Assembly: GCA_031284025.1 (NCBI GenBank)
Contig: JAITAR010000014.1
Coordinates: forward strand, 1 to 5,676
Length of the DNA stretch: 5,676 nucleotides
Source: Rickettsiales bacterium
GTDB taxonomy: Bacteria; Pseudomonadota; Alphaproteobacteria; Rickettsiales; UBA1997
Direction: 5' to 3'
Shown: piece after piece, positions 5,102 through 5,676 of the stretch
How positions within the stretch are numbered: the stretch's first letter is position 1
How the letters are laid out: every line of letters starts with the position of its first letter
Program-made: the position numbers and the translations under genes
The notes under the pieces: generated by a model
Databases searched by the model: none
The model's input: the letters and a program-made list of their open reading frames with translations, nothing else
What the model was told of the DNA's origin: nothing

Positions 5102-5676
5102 CTAAAAACTATAGCCCACCACAGCACCAACAGAAAAAGATCTGTAGCCACTAGCACCCCGATAGCTACTTGCCAAAGAAACTGACGTATTTTTATTCAA
5201 CTCATAGCTGCAGCCCAGAGCCACAGAGCCAGACAGTTTGCCCACCTCCGCTGCTCTACTTTTCAATTTGCCAGAGCTGGCGTATTCTGTGAGGCTGGCA
5301 GAAATCTCTGGACTAGAGTAGGATAGCAGATAGCTGGTGCCAAGGGATATGAATGGTCTGAAATTGGCCAGATCTAGAGCCATGGTTAGACCGAAATTGC
5401 CAGCAACCAGGTGATGGCTGCCACCGTCTATGGTTAAATTTAAAACTCCTGCACCTTCTTCGCTGAATTTGCCGTAACTCAACAGAGAGGTTTCTAGCGA
5501 TGCCGAAGGAGTGAAAATCAGATAGCCTCTCACTCTAAATTCTTTTTCCAGCGCCATAGCTGCATTAAATGTGTTGGTGGAAAAATTTGATTTTGCTATT
5601 TCATTTAGTTTCTCTATGCTTCGGTCAATTTTGTGACTGTTTCTTCTGTAGGACAGATTGAGAGCTATATTGATGC
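5102..5676 (-). CDS. Autotransporter outer-membrane beta-barrel, C-terminal 190 residues, N-terminus cut by window edge
   Basis: The frame is open from the right edge to a TAG at 5104-5102. An internal ATG at 5557 is within the barrel and is not the start. The sequence alternates amphipathic strands with short polar turns, as in the autotransporter beta-domain. Recognisable are a strand ending FRVRGYLIFTP, a GKFSEEGAG turn, a strand around FRPFISLGTSYLLSY, a GSVALGCSYEL strand, and a last strand VGAVVGYSF ending in Phe, the usual signal for BAM-dependent insertion. The barrel would anchor and export a passenger that lies off-window. It runs in the same direction as the Pmp-like gene at the left edge and may be its paralogue, but the left gene's barrel is not in the window to compare. 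The gene ends 98 bases before the methyltransferase start, and no clear terminator is visible in between. Confidence 0.9.
   Translation of the reverse strand, partial: INIALNLSYRRNSHKIDRSIEKLNEIAKSNFSTNTFNAAMALEKEFRVRGYLIFTPSASLETSLLSYGKFSEEGAGVLNLTIDGGSHHLVAGNFGLTMALDLANFRPFISLGTSYLLSYSSPEISASLTEYASSGKLKSRAAEVGKLSGSVALGCSYELNKNTSVSLASSYRGASGYRSFSVGAVVGYSF

Overview
The window looks like a piece of an AT-rich Gram-negative bacterial chromosome that specialises in cell-surface and exported proteins. The Gram-negative assignment rests on two autotransporter (type V secretion) genes, one at each edge. One has a chlamydial Pmp-type passenger and the other ends in a typical outer-membrane beta-barrel with a C-terminal Phe. 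Codons are AT-biased (many AGA for Arg and ATA for Ile), and none of the three visible gene starts has a strong Shine-Dalgarno sequence. Pmp-type repeats are best known from Chlamydiae but also occur in other lineages, including host-associated ones. The organism cannot be named from this sequence. A host-associated lifestyle is plausible but inferred.

Layout, left to right. (1) 1-1934, minus strand: the first 644 residues of a Pmp-like autotransporter, with a signal peptide, a passenger carrying about seven GGAI/FxxN beta-helix repeats, and a linker. Its barrel lies off the left edge. (2) 1935-2196: a divergent, very AT-rich intergenic region with a probable sigma70-type promoter for the rightward gene, a weaker candidate for the leftward gene, and a 15-bp tandem repeat. 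(3) 2197-4203, plus strand: an unrecognised exported protein of about 668 residues, with a signal sequence, a Cys cluster, a long Lys/Glu-rich segment, five 24-residue tandem repeats with an (S/T)PRL motif, and a polar tail. (4) 4213-4255: a long inverted repeat between the two convergent genes, which may act as a two-way terminator. (5) 4245-5003, minus strand: a membrane-anchored SAM-dependent methyltransferase whose motif order resembles the DOT1 lysine methyltransferase fold. (6) 5034-5061: a good promoter candidate for that gene. (7) 5102-5676, minus strand: the C-terminal 190 residues of a second autotransporter barrel.

How the genes may work together is inference. Two surface autotransporters flank an exported, Lys-rich, repeat-bearing protein and a lysine-methyltransferase-like enzyme with a membrane anchor. 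This recalls Rickettsia, where dedicated lysine methyltransferases modify the autotransporter OmpB. The neighbouring autotransporters or the Lys-rich protein are therefore reasonable candidate substrates. The methyltransferase and the repeat protein are the least ordinary items here. No RNA genes, insertion sequences, CRISPR arrays or integration sites were seen.
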